NCBI RefSeq assembly: GCF_026586625.1
Contig: NZ_JAODIW010000006.1
Coordinates: 1,091,061 to 1,155,060, forward strand
DNA from: Halobium salinum
GTDB taxonomy: Archaea > Halobacteriota > Halobacteria > Halobacteriales > Haloferacaceae
Length of the DNA stretch: 64,000 bases
Reading direction: 5' to 3'
Each line of letters starts with the position of its first letter. Position 1 is the stretch's first letter. The notes beneath the pieces were generated by a model. That model was given only the letters and a program-made list of their open reading frames with translations. It had not been told where the DNA came from and searched no databases. Both the position numbers and the translations under genes were made by a program. Below, in pieces: positions 62,702-64,000 of the stretch.

Positions 62702-64000
62702 GTGAAGATGGTCGGATCGCCCGCACGGTCGGTCAGCGTGCCGTCGTGCCAGATGTCCATCTCTTCGAGCCACGTTCGGAATTCGGGTGCTGGACCGAGG
62801 TCGAAAATCTCCCACAGCGCTGCGGCGTCGTGGTAACTATTGGATTGGTAGTTCAGCATGACATCGTCGCCCATCGGCACTGTAATGAAATAGTTTGCAC
62901 CGGCGGCACTCAGGAGGACGGCGAGGTTCTCGATGTCGTTCTGGTCGGCGTCGATGTGGTTGGTGTAGCAGGCGTCGATTCCCATCGAGATGCCGTGGAG
63001 TTGCCCCATGAACACGTCCTCGAGCCCGGCCCGGATTACCTGACGACCGTCATACAGGTATTCGGGGCCGATGAACCCGACGACGGTGTTGACGATGAAC
63101 GGGTCGTACCGTTTCGCTAGCCCATAACAACGCGCCTCCAGCGTGAGCTGGTCGACGCCCTCGTGTGCGTCGCCCGAGAGCTCTGCGCCCTGCCCCGTCT
63201 CGAAGTACATCACGTTCGGTCCACTGGACGTACAGCGGCGCTCGGCGAGGTCGTGAGCCTCGTCGAGCAGCTCGACGTCGATGCCGAACTCGTCGTTGCC
63301 AACCTGAGTCCCGGCCAAACTTTGGAAGATTAGATCCGCCGGCGCGCCGTCCCGGATGGCGTTCATCTGCGTTGTTACATGCGCAAGACAGCAGTTCTGG
63401 GTCGGAATCCCCCACTCCTCGATAAACTCGTGTGTCCCCTCTAGAATGCGCGTCGTCGTGCCCACGTTGTCCTCGACGGGGTTGATGCCGATGACTGCGT
63501 CACCGACACCATACGACAGACCTTCTCGCGTCGAGTCGAGGATCCGGTCGACGTCGTCCGCCGGGTCGTTCGGCTGCAGTCTGAACGACAGCGTCCCCTC
63601 GGTGCCGATGGTGTTGTTACAGCGCGCAGTCACCTCCATCTTCGAGGTGACCAACACGAGATCCATGTTCGACATGATCTTCGTGACAGCCGCGATCATC
63701 TCGCTCGTCAGTCCGGAACGGATTGCGCGAACCTCCCGGTCGGTTGTCGATGAGTCGACGAGAAATTCGCGCAAATCGGCGACTGTCCAGTCTCGGATCC
63801 GCTCGTAAATCGGCTCTCGGACCGCATCCTGGATGACTCTCGTCACCTCGTCTTCGTCGTAGGGAACTACTGGATTCTCACGCAGTCTCTCGAGGGTCGT
63901 TTGGCTCAGCGCACGCTTTGCAGCGACGCGCTCGGCATCTGAGTCCGCCGCGAGGTTCGCAAGCTCGTCCCCCGTCTTTGGCTCGTTAGCCTTCGCGAGG
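62698..64000 (-). CDS. eutB: Ethanolamine ammonia-lyase heavy chain EutB, truncated at the window edge
   Basis: About 434 codons are present; the frame is open to base 64000, so the N-terminus lies outside. The visible N-terminal end reads ANEPKTGDELANLAADSDAE, as in EutB. The barrel shows IGINPVEDN, SLAGTQVGNDEFGIDVELLD and GQLHGISMGIDACYTNHIDA, conserved around the substrate and cofactor sites. EutB carries the active site of ethanolamine ammonia-lyase. Its operon context with eutC and eutA is a clear ethanolamine catabolism unit. Confidence 0.93.
   Translation of the reverse strand, partial: LAKANEPKTGDELANLAADSDAERVAAKRALSQTTLERLRENPVVPYDEDEVTRVIQDAVREPIYERIRDWTVADLREFLVDSSTTDREVRAIRSGLTSEMIAAVTKIMSNMDLVLVTSKMEVTARCNNTIGTEGTLSFRLQPNDPADDVDRILDSTREGLSYGVGDAVIGINPVEDNVGTTTRILEGTHEFIEEWGIPTQNCCLAHVTTQMNAIRDGAPADLIFQSLAGTQVGNDEFGIDVELLDEAHDLAERRCTSSGPNVMYFETGQGAELSGDAHEGVDQLTLEARCYGLAKRYDPFIVNTVVGFIGPEYLYDGRQVIRAGLEDVFMGQLHGISMGIDACYTNHIDADQNDIENLAVLLSAAGANYFITVPMGDDVMLNYQSNSYHDAAALWEIFDLGPAPEFRTWLEEMDIWHDGTLTDRAGDPTIFT

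Noticed and set aside
1-64000. CRISPR array
   Set aside because: No series of equal-length repeats separated by unique spacers was found; the four origin repeats and the short tandem arrays have the wrong spacing and number.
1-64000. Insertion sequences or transposase genes
   Set aside because: No transposase or integrase motif was seen in any believable gene; only short repeats and the tRNA-end copies suggest past mobility.

Overview
The window is from a haloarchaeon (class Halobacteria); the genus cannot be fixed from the sequence alone. The evidence is an archaeal ribosomal-protein supercluster containing eL32, eL19, eS4 and an RNase P protein, strongly acidic predicted proteins, very high G+C with GC-rich third codon positions, TATA-like boxes 25-35 nt upstream of leaderless starts, bacterio-opsin-activator (HTH_10) regulators, a PilA-type pilin, an archaeal methenyl-H4MPT cyclohydrolase and an Orc1/Cdc6 initiator.

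Layout. 1-1.2 kb: a truncated YqcI/YcgG-family gene and an isochorismatase-fold hydrolase (+). 1.7-15.4 kb: one long minus-strand operon transcribed from a SPOUT RNA-methyltransferase gene through rpl3, rpl4, a 21-codon micro-ORF, rpl23, rpl2, rps19, rpl22, rps3, rpl29, rnp1, rps17, rpl14, rpl24, rps4e, rpl5, rps14, rps8, rpl6, rpl32e, rpl19e, rpl18, rps5, rpl30 and rpl15. Junctions overlap or are only a few bases apart. 15.6-17.5 kb: tRNA-Gly(GCC), followed by two partial copies of its 3' end and about 1.5 kb with no convincing gene. 17.5-41.4 kb: mixed housekeeping and small-protein genes: BrkB-type membrane protein, thiamine-binding protein, Mch, GTPBP1-like GTPase, cupredoxin lipoprotein, J-domain protein, zinc-finger microproteins, PyrF, FNT channel, PdxS, UspA, ThrB, GNAT, CaCA antiporter, PHP-domain protein and eIF1-like SUI1.

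41.5-57.6 kb is an accessory, cell-surface and regulatory stretch. It holds a secreted protein with three tandem repeats, a TIGR00341 membrane protein, an EamA transporter divergent from an Lrp/AsnC regulator, three HTH_10 regulators close together (a fourth is at 27.7 kb), a secreted-protein/polytopic-membrane-protein pair, a pilin, a second BrkB protein and an ABC exporter. Intergenic spaces here are long and contain hairpins, tandem repeats and REP-like blocks.

57.7-64 kb looks compositionally different, with visibly more A+T in the intergenic DNA and in the orc gene. It has a NUDIX hydrolase, an apparent replication origin (four direct copies of a 17-bp core repeat, then an AT-rich stretch), an orc1/cdc6 gene, and an ethanolamine ammonia-lyase operon eutB-eutC-eutA (eutB runs off the right edge).

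The observations most worth following are the micro-ORF coupling rpl4 to rpl23, the four-iteron orc1-linked origin, a perfect 23-bp palindromic operator candidate in front of the Lrp gene, an 18-bp perfect inverted repeat in an empty intergenic region, the HTH_10 regulator cluster with a shared upstream word, and domain expansions in eL32, uS3 and RNase P protein 1. All functional names come from recognised motifs and family knowledge; no database search was run.
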